This document shows positions 33,601 to 44,320 of a stretch of 64,000 bases of DNA, piece after piece. The stretch's first letter is position 1; each line of letters begins with the position of its first letter. The notes beneath the pieces were generated by a model. It had not been told where the DNA came from. It did no database searches and saw only the letters and a list, made by a program, of their open reading frames with translations. The position numbers and the translations under genes were made by a program. The stretch covers positions 62,001 to 126,000 of the forward strand of contig CAXKVR010000148.1 of the NCBI GenBank assembly GCA_964058845.1. Direction: 5' to 3'. This stretch comes from Carex sylvatica (Eukaryota > Streptophyta > Magnoliopsida > Poales > Cyperaceae).

Positions 33601-34553
33601 TCACACAAACTGAAGCCAGAAAAATGTGACAGCAAATTAAGGAATCGTATTTGAGAATAAACAAACCCGCAACATAAGAATTTTTATCTGTAAAACAACC
33701 CAAAATGACACCATACACAGCTGAAATTTTGACATTATCTACCAGAATCCCTAAACTTAAAATTTTGACAAGTGAAATGGCCTGAACATTACCTGTCCGT
33801 AGGATATAGAGAGTGAAACAGCCAAAACACGATCTGAACACAACCTAATCCCACAACAAATAAATTCAAACCCACAATACCTGGACCTGATTTCAGCCAG
33901 AGGTTTAGGCTTCCCTTGTTTGCTTGATCCCAATCCCACAATGGCTGTGAACCTAATTAATCCCTTGTTTCACGACCTGACCCAACCCCACCCCACCTGA
34001 CAAGCCATTGTTTGCCAACCCGTGTCAATTTGGAACATTGCATGATTATGTCTCAAATTTCATAACCAATAAAACTGAAAGCACCAAACAGAGGTACCAC
34101 TTTGCAACCAGAAGCTACCATATTGCAATTGGAAGCATTTGTTTAAAGAAATAGGCATAACTTACCAAGTATTTTTGTTAATCAGATTTTTTTTTTTCAA
34201 CAGCATTCTTTGGAATGAACAAACCATTCGCATTCACAGACAACCATATCATTTTCTTCGTACATTAGTGCAAAAGAAAAATTGTGAGAATTTTTAACCA
34301 AAGAAAAATCAGAGAAACTAAAATCTTAGCAATTTTCTATTTCTCGTACCCAGAAACTATCATGAGGACCAATTTAGTGCCCTGATCAAGCCTTTATTAA
34401 CTGCTGATATTTTATTGAAGCCAAATTACGAAAAAGGATAAATTAATAGACCAAATAACCAAAGAAACGAGAACAAGTATAACTTGGAACACTGCAATAC
34501 AAGAAAAATCACAACTAATGTACTTCAAGAGATGACCAAGCTTGCCTTGCTTT
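30690..34553. other. Duplicated non-coding region between transporter fragment and acidic exon, copy B
   Basis: Counterpart of 12640-15226. It has extra sequence at about 31080-31860 and 32560-32900 relative to copy A. Short open frames (for example 32583-32852) are not conserved in A. The MITE ends at 30700-30830 and 30875 match those of copy A. Bases 33980-34200 are absent from A, where the sequence runs from CCCTTGTTTCAC directly on to ACATTCTTTCGAATG (about 14880). Confidence 0.5.
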
Positions 34554-34774
34554 TTAATTACGATGACAGTCATCGGACTGACTGAGGCTGATACATCTAC
34601 TGGCACTCTCATATTTAGCATTGCTTTTACCAGATAACTGAGAATCACAGTTTTTATCTAAATCTAATAGACTTTCTATTTCAGGAGAAGATGCAACAGC
34701 CTCTTTGTCAATTCCCCCACAACTTACTCTATCTGATTCATCATCACTTTCTACAAGTATCAGTCCAGATATCC
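34554..34774 (-). CDS. Last coding exon of an unidentified gene, copy B (acidic, Ser-rich)
   Basis: Reads GISGLILVESDDESDRVSC...SLLDLDKNCDSQLSG...SDDCHRN then TAA after a TATATAG/GG acceptor, the same length and frame as copy A (15227-15447). Differences between copies are substitutions only, including N/D exchanges that keep the acidic character. Other exons and function are not identified. Confidence 0.45.
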
Positions 34775-35149
34775 CTATATAAATATACAAAATGGCTGAT
34801 TTAGTTCACTTCATGTATTTTATTCATGGTAATTTCATTAACAAGACAGAAAAGTAGATTTCTTTGGCATATTATACCAAAGTTTTACCCCAATTGCAAA
34901 TTGCACGAAGATTTCTAGTTTGGCAACAAGTATAATAAAAATGTTTTAATTATTTGGAAATTAAATATATTACAAAGATCAAATCATGCAAAAACTGATT
35001 ATACTACCTCTCTATTTTTCTAATTATCTGAATAGAACTCTTTACCAGTTAATATAATAACAAAACTTAAAAACAAAGCACTTTCCACTATTAGACTGCC
35101 ATTTGAGTATCCCAAGAAGCAGAAGCGCTACTGTTACTAACCAGCGAAC

Positions 35150-35370
35150 TTACCAGAGGAGGCACGGGGCATGGGGCGAGTGAGAGAAGAAGGCAAAATG
35201 GTGACATCCGGGCTGGATCCAAGAGGAGACAGTGTGACGAGAGACGACGGGGTGGTTTTGGTGGGTCCGGGCTTGGTCGGAGTCTAGAAGGCGGCGCAGC
35301 GCTTCTTCTCTGTGGCGCTGGTGCCGATGGGGGTTTTGGGTGGAAACGAATCGCTGTCGGAGTAACCTGA
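35150..35370. other. GC-rich segment, counterpart of 16427-16680 without the solo LTR
   Basis: It shows the uninterrupted version of the sequence that in copy A is split by the solo LTR. It also has a deletion relative to A near 35285, which breaks the frame seen in A. The right border of the duplicated segment is close to 35370. Confidence 0.45.
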
Positions 35371-36224
35371 GGGGGCTAAATTTAGGAAACATTTCTAGTG
35401 TAACCTCGTAAACTTTTAAAATAGCTAAAACATTTTAATATTCAGTATATATCCTAGTAAAACTTTAACATTTTTTTTTCTTTAATTTATTAAATTTTTT
35501 ACTTAGACAAATATACTCTTTATTTTAAATGAAGATGTTATTTAAATTAACAACATGATTAAATAGTATCTCTTGCTTGTTAGCAGTTATTGTATGTTAC
35601 CGGTATCAATTGGTGATGTTGATGTGTTTATTTATTGTCAGAAGGAAGCGCGATATGCCTCTCCAATCATCTTCAAGATTTTAATTAGTTGCTTATTTCT
35701 TGGAATACTTGTAACCATTCCAAATTATGTTTAACGTGAATTTAATAAATCCAATTAATTAAAAATGAAGTTATGTATTGTTATATCTATTTGAAATCTA
35801 TTTCAAATAATATATACAGCAATAATGTTTAATTAATTATAAATTTTTCCTATTCTTAAAAACATCGATTAAAAAATTCTAAAAATCTAACAAAAAAAGT
35901 TTATAGGAGATATTAATCCATGCATAACACAAACCGTTTCGCACTTTGCACGGTACTGCAACCTCAGTCTAATATTTTAACACTAATTATATAAACTTGT
36001 GATTAGTAGTTTTTTTAAGGTTAATTTGTGGTTAGTTGGATTATTTAGTTTTTAATTATCAAAATAGAACTTCAAATCAAAAATTGAATCATCTTAATGA
36101 AATTTTGAATTAAATGAAATCAAACAACAAACTGTTTTATTCAAAAAATAACACAAAGTTAACTTAACCAGTTTGAAAACCAACACTCAGAATCACAAAC
36201 TTATAATAAAATAAAAAATAAAAA
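35371..36224. other. AT-rich intergenic DNA, no gene seen
   Basis: Very AT-rich with stops in every frame; no repeat or gene recognised. Confidence 0.5.
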
Positions 36225-36957
36225 ACTGCATGCATCGAGAATTATGTAATTTCTCTTTAGTGATCTCATCTAATTTAATAGCCATCTCTGACATCATGTG
36301 GTTTTGCCAATCACCCACAACAGCTTTTCTGAAGAAAATATCATTTTGTACATTACTAATTCCTCCATTTTTGTTAACATCTAGATCTTTCAGTTTATTA
36401 AAGCTACAAAACTCAACAATCTCTTCTACTAGACCATTTTATATCTCCTCCTCTGAGAAGGGGCATCCGATGAAATTTGCTAGCTTCATCACACCATTGA
36501 CTGGATCCTTCATCATTTCCTCAGACTTACGGAACAAAATTTTATTGAAGAACGTGATCCCAGACCAGACCGAAAGGCATTCGACCCTCACAAAATGATT
36601 TGTTGAACCATTCAAATCTTGTGATCATGTGCCAAAGGGAGACTAGGATATATTTTGGCTCCCTACAGATATAAACGATTCAACATCTTGATTTCTTGAT
36701 GCTTTCGGGGAGTATTGAGTATGGCAAATGAGTTCCGAGAATTCTAGGAGAAGGAAGGGTCTCAAGATACTGTTCATCTCGCGTAGCGTAATGATGTTCG
36801 GTGAATGGAACACAATCATGAGGATTGAGTTTAAGAGAAGGGTGGGACGAGAAAGCATGCTTGTTTCGGTGCATTACAGTGAAAGTGAGAGCTTTGAGCC
36901 AAGTGGTACCGGACTTCACAAAACTAACCACGATTACATCAAGTAAATTAAGGATCA
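36225..36957 (-). pseudogene. Cytosolic sulfotransferase (SOT) pseudogene
   Basis: The minus strand opens with VIVVSFVKSGTTWLKALTF, matching the 5'-phosphosulfate binding loop (TYPKSGTTW) of plant PAPS-dependent sulfotransferases. It continues with NPHDCVPF, SPRILGTHLPYSILPESIKKS, then IVYICREPKYILVSLWH (the 3'-phosphate site), FIGCPFSEEEI and the C-terminal RKAVVGDWQNHM...LDEI. It is dead: a TGA replaces the codon after KKSRC, an in-frame TAA follows SEEEI, and the middle is frameshifted and shortened. The first roughly 50 residues are missing. Such enzymes sulfate flavonoids, steroids or hormones; the substrate cannot be told here. Confidence 0.85.
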
Positions 36958-37184
36958 AGTCCTTATTTTATATTTTATTGTTATCTTTGTAGGTGGGTCA
37001 GGTTTTGAACTAAAACGCGATATACATGCGGGAAAAAAAATATATAACAGAATCACAAGAAACTAGGAAAATAAATGACCAAGAAAACAAAAGAAAACAA
37101 AGAAACGAAGAAGACGACTCAAAAGACATTGATTCATCGAAAATTTTAAGTTAACTAAATAAAGCCCAAACCAAATACAACATA

Positions 37185-37585
37185 ACCCAAATGCACACAA
37201 ATTTTTGTGCACCCAAATGCACCCTATCTTTCATATCTTTTATCTCTGTTTTCAAAGTCAAAACAGCAATCCGAACTGTTAGATGTGATCTATATATTAA
37301 GATGTACTTGAAGTCCAAATTTTATATTTTTTGAAATTTTTTTACTATTTATTAAGCCACTTTAAAAATCGCTGATCCAATGGTCAAAAAAATATAATCA
37401 GTGATTTTCAAAGTGGCTTAATAAATAATAAACAAATTTCAAAAAATATAAAATTTGGTCTCCAAGTACATCTTAATATATAAATCGTATCTAACAGTTC
37501 GGATTGACTATTCGGACTATGAAAACGGAGAAAAAAAAGATTTGAAAGATAAGGTGCATTTTGGGTGCACAAAAATTTGAGTACA
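37185..37585. mobile_element. Hairpin MITE, CCGAACYGTTMRATGTGAT core family
   Basis: Left arm CAAATTTTTGTGCACCCAAATGCACC...AGTCAAAACAGCAATCCGAACTGTTAGATGTGATC is repeated inverted on the right (…CGTATCTAACAGTTCGGATTG...GGTGCATTTTGGGTGCAC). Nearly the whole unit folds back on itself around 37365. Related cores occur at 39430, 59040 and 60790, and partial ones at 12690, 30710, 37685 and 58510. No coding sequence and no clear target duplication. Confidence 0.75.
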
Positions 37586-37860
37586 TTTGAACCCTCCTCA
37601 TATAGATATAAGAGAGGGATCCACTTACAACATTTGAAAGGTACAACATCTTATAACAATTTATTTTTATAATTTTCAATATCTAAACAGTCAATTCAAA
37701 CCGTTCAACATGATATCTATATGAAATATACTTGGAGATCTAATTTTCCCAAACTGTTATTTTTTAGTGATCATAACTATATATTTAAACTTACAATTAA
37801 TGTTAAATTTTATGTAAATTTTTTGTTTAAACTAGTGTGGCTTAATTTTAAATTCATTAA

Positions 37861-37996
37861 GGGCGTGTTCGGCGTTCCCATTGGAAATAGGAATAGGAAT
37901 AAGAACTGAAAAATTACTGTTCATGTAGGAAAAAAAAAATTTAGTCTGAATGAATTTTTTTTTTTCCACGTGAATAATATCACGCCGAACAAGCCC
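37861..37996. mobile_element. Tourist-like MITE (136 bp) with TAA target duplication
   Basis: Termini GGGCGTGTTCGGCGTT and its inverse AACAAGCCC (GGGCTTGTTCGGCGTG reversed) are flanked on both sides by TAA (37858-37860 and 37997-37999). This is the PIF/Harbinger pattern. The centre is low complexity. Confidence 0.8.
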
Positions 37997-38408
37997 TAAA
38001 TGTTTCTATAACCATAATATATATGTTATGTGGTTGATATATATGATGATGATACTATAATTTGTAGAGTAGTATGTACGAGAAACGATGTTTAACGAGA
38101 TATTTTGAAAATACTTACAATATTACAATTATCTTCAAAATCAAATTTAGTAATATTTACAGAGGCGCTTCTCTTAGTGTGAAACAATAAATCAATTAAA
38201 AAGAGAAAATTTATTTTCACTGTAATAATTAAGATCATATAACTGATGTCCTTGATCAGAAATTGATCCAAAATGCATCATACAATGCCAGTACAATAAA
38301 TTAAATACCACCACAATTACATATGGATGTATATTAATCAATACACTTAGCTACTTATGATCATAAAATCATATAAATATGCTCCATATATGGGGCAGTG
38401 GAGAGAAA

Positions 38409-39332
38409 TTATTCCAAGATCTCAAATGCACCATTGATGAAATCATAGTGGGCGCCAAACAGCTTGAGGGTTCCCTTCTCCACTCCTTCCATTACAAACG
38501 GGTATGTCTTCAGGTTCTCAAGTGATACCTTCACTGATTCCTGAAATATTTTAATATTTTAATTTTTTAGTATTGTTGTTGTTGTTGTTGTTGTTGTCAT
38601 AAATAACATAAGTTTTTCTTTTCAATTGCACGTTCGATCAAATAGTCCCACGACAATAAATTTTGAAAATTTCACTTATATATGATGGATGCTGTGAAAT
38701 AACTTAAAATGACACATTAGCACATGCAAATCACAAATGCACATCATTTATGTATTTACCATATTTCTTTTAAAGGGATTGGAGTGACCATTTAAAAAGG
38801 AAAAAAAAAAAAAAAAAAAAAGGTATATATGGGAGAAAAATAGAGCACTACAAATTAACCTTTTCACAAATGGTGCATTGCTCGTCAAAGGACATGGAGC
38901 CGTGTTCAGCTTGAACCTTTTTTTTAGCAGGGAGGCCTATCTTCACCCAATCCTCAATAAACTCACTGTTTATTTTTCACAAAAAGAACATTACGCAAGA
39001 GAATTTTGTCAAACTAAAAATAGTACATTACTTAATTTACTCATGCATGTGCATTATGTTAAGCTTAAGAATCTGGCCCAAAATGGTGGGTCCGGCCCAC
39101 GTTATCACTTCATCATTGGCCCAAAATGTGTTTGAAGCCTGGAACTCCAATCACATTGTAAATCTAATTAGTAGGAATTTTTGGGCCTAAAATAAGTTCG
39201 GAATGCCCAATTTATCTACAACTTGTAACATTGTTTTTTCACAGTTGTAAATTAATAGTGTCCCTGATCAATGGAATATATTTCAATGGATCCAATCCAA
39301 CCATGAACAATGGCACAATGCATATGGAAGCA

Positions 39333-39371
<39 letters not shown>

Positions 39372-41499
39372 TTGGGCTAAAATGAGCTATGGCTTATTTT
39401 GCGTTGGTGAGCCATGGCTCATTTTAGCCATTTTCAAAATTCAAACAACCGATCCGAACCGTTCATCTTGTTCTCCATATTGAAATGTGCTTGGAGATCA
39501 AATTTTATATTTTTTGAAATTTATTTACTATTTATTAAGTATTTTTTAAAATTGCTGATCCGATGGTTCAGAAAATTTTACTGTTTTTTACTGTTCACAG
39601 CAAAACAGCAATTTTTAAAAATGCTTAATAAATAGTAAAAAAATTCCAAAAAATGTAAAATTTGGTTTCCAAGCATATTTCAATATAGAGATCACATCTA
39701 ATGGTTCGGATCGGTCGTTTGAACTTTCAAAATGAAAATACGACGTGGAGTACAAACGCTTGGTGAGCCATGGCTCACCCAAGTCCATCTCTATATATAT
39801 ATATATATATTGTGAAAATAACAACATTTATGTAATTTGCTTGAAGACTTACGTGCTGTTGTTTCCATCAAATTTGAAGGTCATGAGCCCCTTAATTCCA
39901 CCACACTTGCTATGTCCAACAACCACTATGTTCTCCACCTAAACAATTCAATAGTGTTTAGCTAGAAACCTTCATACTAGAATTAGCTTTGCCAATTCAA
40001 TATATATATGAGTTCTTCCTACAAATATTTGCATGATAGTTATGTTACATTTACACCCCATAACAATGAAAATTATTGATTTGGTTTACCCATGCATGGA
40101 AAAATCTAACTAGATTTGGACCATCTAGAAGTTCTATCTTATCTCTTTACCAGTCTGATTCTAGTGAAGCACTGATTAAGTTATCATGTCAAATTATTAA
40201 CTTCTTTCAAAGCGAAAACCTAGCTTTTTCCTTATTCCATCTGATTGATTACTGCCTAGCTAGCAACCCTAATTGATGGTGTTACCTTGAGGTGCAGAAC
40301 AGCGTACTCAATCGCCGCCCCTTGATCAGTATATTTGGTCTACATACATAAGCAGAAGGGATATGTTAAATCAGTAAAAATAAAAGATCAAATAACTAAT
40401 TAATTGAAATTTATTGAAATGAAACCTTCCATATATAATTTCCTCTGGCTTTTAAAGAACTACCTTGTCAAATGGAGGGACCATATTGGCAATGTTGCGT
40501 GCCATGAAGGCCTCACCGGGCTGGAACCCAAGTGTGATTGAGGGACAAACACGTGAATCACAACAGGCAAACAGCATAAACTGCAACACAAAAACCAGAC
40601 ATATTGCACCATTATTATAGATTATTATTTGGATAAATTAAGGCGAGACACAAATATATATTAGTGTCATGTTTTCTTTCCTATTTTCCATTGAGAAAAT
40701 ATGGCAAATTATTAAGTCCCGCACACGTATTATATATTTGCAAAAGAAAGCATGAAACATTTACGACAGACATTGGACTGCATGAAATGAGATGCAATTG
40801 AAAAAATTAGCAGTTAATCTATACGCAAAACAAGAGCAAATTCAAGCCCAATTCAATAGATATGGCAATTGAAGCAAATTATGCGAATTGCAAAAGACAT
40901 CTTTTATTTTATGTAATTTGTTCTTTGAAGAACCCCATAAAAATAACAGGTTATAGGCTCATCCCTCCATAACTATTTGAATCCCAATATATAATGAGTA
41001 ATATTTATTTTAAATATGCAAGTTGATGCTTTATTTCATGATGTAAAACGAAGCAAGACCTATATATGTAAAAGATAATTGTCTAATATAACTTGATAAA
41101 CAAACAAGTAAATTTAATAGGAGTTATATGACTAAGAGTGTTATATGTAGATGTTTTTTTGGTGGTGAAAAGGGTCACATCACAAATGGGAATAAAGCAA
41201 AGAAAAATGCATGTTAAAGAAAATCTAATAAAGAACTTAAAAAAGAAATACATAAATTATACCTTTGGCCATTGTCCTTCCTTCAGGGGACCGAACACCT
41301 CTGGCTTCTTGCTACAAAATTTCAGAAATTAAAAAGATAATAAACTTTACATAAAAATAGCTCTAAAGAATTAAAAAAGAGAAATAATACAAAATCAGCT
41401 TCGCAACAAAAATAAACCTATTTTATGCAGATATACTTACTCATACACCTCGGTCTTGAACTGTTTGAATCCGTTGTTTAATATCTCCACAGGATCCAT
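38409..41499 (-). CDS. CA-1: beta-carbonic anhydrase, seven exons, 200 aa
   Basis: Beta-class carbonic anhydrase, a zinc enzyme interconverting CO2 and bicarbonate. Exons (minus): 41499-41441, 41311-41263, 40580-40464, 40338-40285, 39938-39853, 38965-38860, 38540-38409, all with GT/AG borders and in phase. Conserved parts: [37 protein letters not shown] (zinc Cys and the Asp-Arg dyad), [35 protein letters not shown] (zinc His and Cys), [14 protein letters not shown], and a C-terminus [10 protein letters not shown]...FEILE. The usual N-terminal helix of about 60 residues and any transit peptide are absent, so a cytosolic form, or an upstream exon, is likely. A MITE sits in intron 5. A Mutator-type element is inserted about 220 bp upstream of the ATG. 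Confidence 0.88.
39369..39791. mobile_element. Hairpin MITE (GAG...CTC termini) inserted in a (TA)n tract in CA-1 intron 5
   Basis: Starts GAGTTGGGCTAAAATGAGC and ends with the inverted GCTCACCCAAGTCCATCTC. The arms share the CAATCGATCCGAACCGTTCATCTTGTTCTCCATAT core and the AAATTTTATATTTTTTGAAATTTATTTACTATTTATTAAG stretch, inverted about 39580. It is flanked on both sides by TATATATA, so the exact target duplication cannot be fixed. Confidence 0.75.
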
Positions 41500-41962
41500 C
41501 TCCAGTCAAGTTTCACAAAATTAAAATTAAAAATAATCAAATTCAACAAAGATAATTGAAATTTGAAGAAGATGAAATCTAAAAAGTTGATTGCAATGGA
41601 TCACAGGGAGAGGAGAGAAGAGGAAGAGGAAGAATAGATGCAAAGATAAATTGAAGTATTGATGGACAAAATTGTTTTTTGAGATGAGACTGAATTAAAA
41701 GATGATGCTATTTTACCCGACATTTTTAAAAATACCCAAAAATAAAAATAAATTATTAAGAATAATCAGGGTTTGGACAGAATTTTAAAAATGCCCAAAC
41801 CGTGGAATAAATTCACGGTTTTGATTAAAAATTCAAAACCGTGGATTTTTTCCACGGTTTTGAATAAAAATTCAGAACCGTGGATTTATTCCACGGTTCT
41901 GAATTTTTATTCTTTTTTTTTTCTTTTTTTTTGTGTCATGGTTTATTTTTTTTATGTATATA

Positions 41963-44277
41963 TGTCACACCCCGGAACCAGGGGGCGCAACAGTTACGCC
42001 GTGAATATATATTTTCTATATACTCACGAGGCAAGAACGATGAGATGATTCATATTCATCCCAATTTTATCGGATAATTTAAATCTTTCAGACAAGCAGT
42101 TAATGAAAATCAGATAATTAAAACACATCCTACTTACAACACCTCCTACTTACAACACCTCCTACTTAACGAATTAAACATTTACACTACATAATTAAAA
42201 TAAGTTTTACAAAGGTCTGGTTCAAAGGTTATACACAACAAAATATGATCTGAGTACTTAACTAGTACAAAACGATCATTAATTAAGGCATATCTATACC
42301 TCTCCTTTCTTATCCTCGCCGCACGATCTCGAAATCCTATTCCTTCTTTCCTGAAAAACCCACGAGGGGGAAGAGGGGTGAGAAACTTATTCGCAGTTTC
42401 TCAGTGCAGAATTTAAATAGGGCTACTGGATTTGTAAGAAATCCAAAATCAGAATTAAATCAATTCGTTAGTATATTAATCAGTTAAATCATGAAATGCA
42501 ATTACTTTAAAAGGGAATTCAAGTGAACTTCTACTATTATCACATTCGGAAAAAAAATCAAAACGGAATTATTCAGGATGTTTGGACCTAAATGCAAACT
42601 CTCTAAGTCAGGTTGGAAAGATAGAAATCAGTTATCTATCTTTGTCGGCTTAACCGTTCTATTGGTTCTGGTTTATAATTAAACATGCATATCAATCAGA
42701 ATTTCACGGATAGCAATAAAGTAACTCGATCAGAAACAAAGATTATCAATACAGTAACAGTTTCACATCAATCACTATACCGCAGTTCAGTATTCCAACA
42801 ATCACAATAATATATGTAATAACAGTATCCCCTACCCAACCGGTACTGGGTTCAGTGGGGTCATTCCCCAAATGCGCATATGGTTCCTGAGGCAAAGTCT
42901 AGCGTCGACTCTAGACTTTGCAATAACTATGATATAATATAACAATATCAATTCAGTACTGTGGTTTCATTCCATTATCAGAATCAAAGGAACAGTAAAA
43001 TCGATAAAACCATACCAATATGCTAGATCATCCTAAATATAGCAATTCCGATATATCATTTACTTAACTATGCAATAATGCTATGATGCATGCAATTAGA
43101 AATTCAACATGCCATTATACGTAACTATTTAATTCTTAAAAATAAATCCCAAAACAGATCCCGTGAACCCCCGCACCTGATCACGTAAGATGCGTAGAGA
43201 ATCAGCTATCACTAGATTCTGAACTTCCGACGATTTCGCTGAATCGTACTCGATAGGGTCTATGCCTATGTTAATAAAGCATAGATGAATTAATAAAAGA
43301 CATTCAATCGATTTAAATACAAGTCAAGTCGATTATCGAGTCATAATGTTTCAAATCAAATTCGAATTCGAAATTTCATCAAAAATCTAACAAATCACTT
43401 GAATTAGGGTTTCCAAGAGAAAAGGAAGACAAATCATATCAATTATCACAAATTAACAACTAATCGAGCTAGAACTCGATTACTGAAACCCTAATTCGAA
43501 TTTCAACCGAAATCACGACAAATCGAATAATTTAGGATTTTCAAGGAATTGCAAAAGAGAAAGAAATACCAAATTGAAGCTTTAGAATCGATCAAGGATC
43601 GTCAATTCAGCTCGAATCTCGATTTCCCGATCAGTTCGATCAGTTTCCGCGCTTAAATTTTCTCTCTCTCTCTCTTTCTCTTTTTCCTTTCGGCTAAACC
43701 TAGCTCTCTCTCTTTTTATTTCCGTGGAAAATGAAAGAAGAAGAAAGAGATTTAAGTATTAATTGAAATTTTGCAAATAAACCCCTCAAAAATAACAAAA
43801 TTACATATCAGTGCGGATCATTCATCCGCACTGCGGATCCTCTCCATCCGCACTGCGGTCTCTCCATCCGCACTGCGGATCACCCAGCCGCATTCACTGC
43901 GCAGAAGAAAAAGTCCGAGCCTAGTGCGGACGCACTGAGGCCAGTGCGGATGCTCCCATCCGCATTCAGTACTTAGCGAAATTTTCAGAAGAGTACAGAA
44001 CTCACCCGCAGTGCGTGTGCCCATCCGCACCACCATCCGCACCCAGAGATTTTTCAGCCGTTTATTAAGGAACTTGTCCCAGTGCGGGTGAAGCCACCCG
44101 CAGTGCGGGTCATCCATCCGCACTGGACCATTTTTCTATATTATAATTCAATTTTCGACGTCTTAACTCAATCAGTTAGTATAAAAATATTTCCAAGCAT
44201 TAGACCTTTAACTTTTAAAACTATATTTAATTTAATCTTTTGAAATCTTATTATTTTAAAAGTTCCACTACGTTACA
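41963..44277 (-). repeat. 3' LTR of the Ty3 element
   Basis: 2315 bp, TG...CA ends. Contains, at 43810-44130, a cluster of CATCCGCACTGCGG words in both orientations that is far more GC-rich than the rest, and CT-rich tracts at about 43660-43690. In element orientation the GC cluster lies 150-470 bp into the LTR, in U3. The open frame of 101 codons there is present in both LTRs and is a by-product of the repeats. Confidence 0.95.
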
Positions 44278-44291
44278 TTTCTCCCTCACTT
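44278..44291 (-). other. Polypurine tract of the Ty3 element
   Basis: Minus-strand AAGTGAGGGAGAAA directly before the 3' LTR, the usual primer site for plus-strand DNA synthesis. Confidence 0.8.
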
Positions 44292-44320
44292 AAAAATAAA
44301 GTTCAATCCTTTGAACTTAA

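Noticed and set aside
43818..44123. 101-codon ORF present identically in both LTRs (second copy 50893-51198)
   Set aside because: It results from the CCGCACTGCGG repeats in U3 of the Ty3 element and has no protein-like domain.
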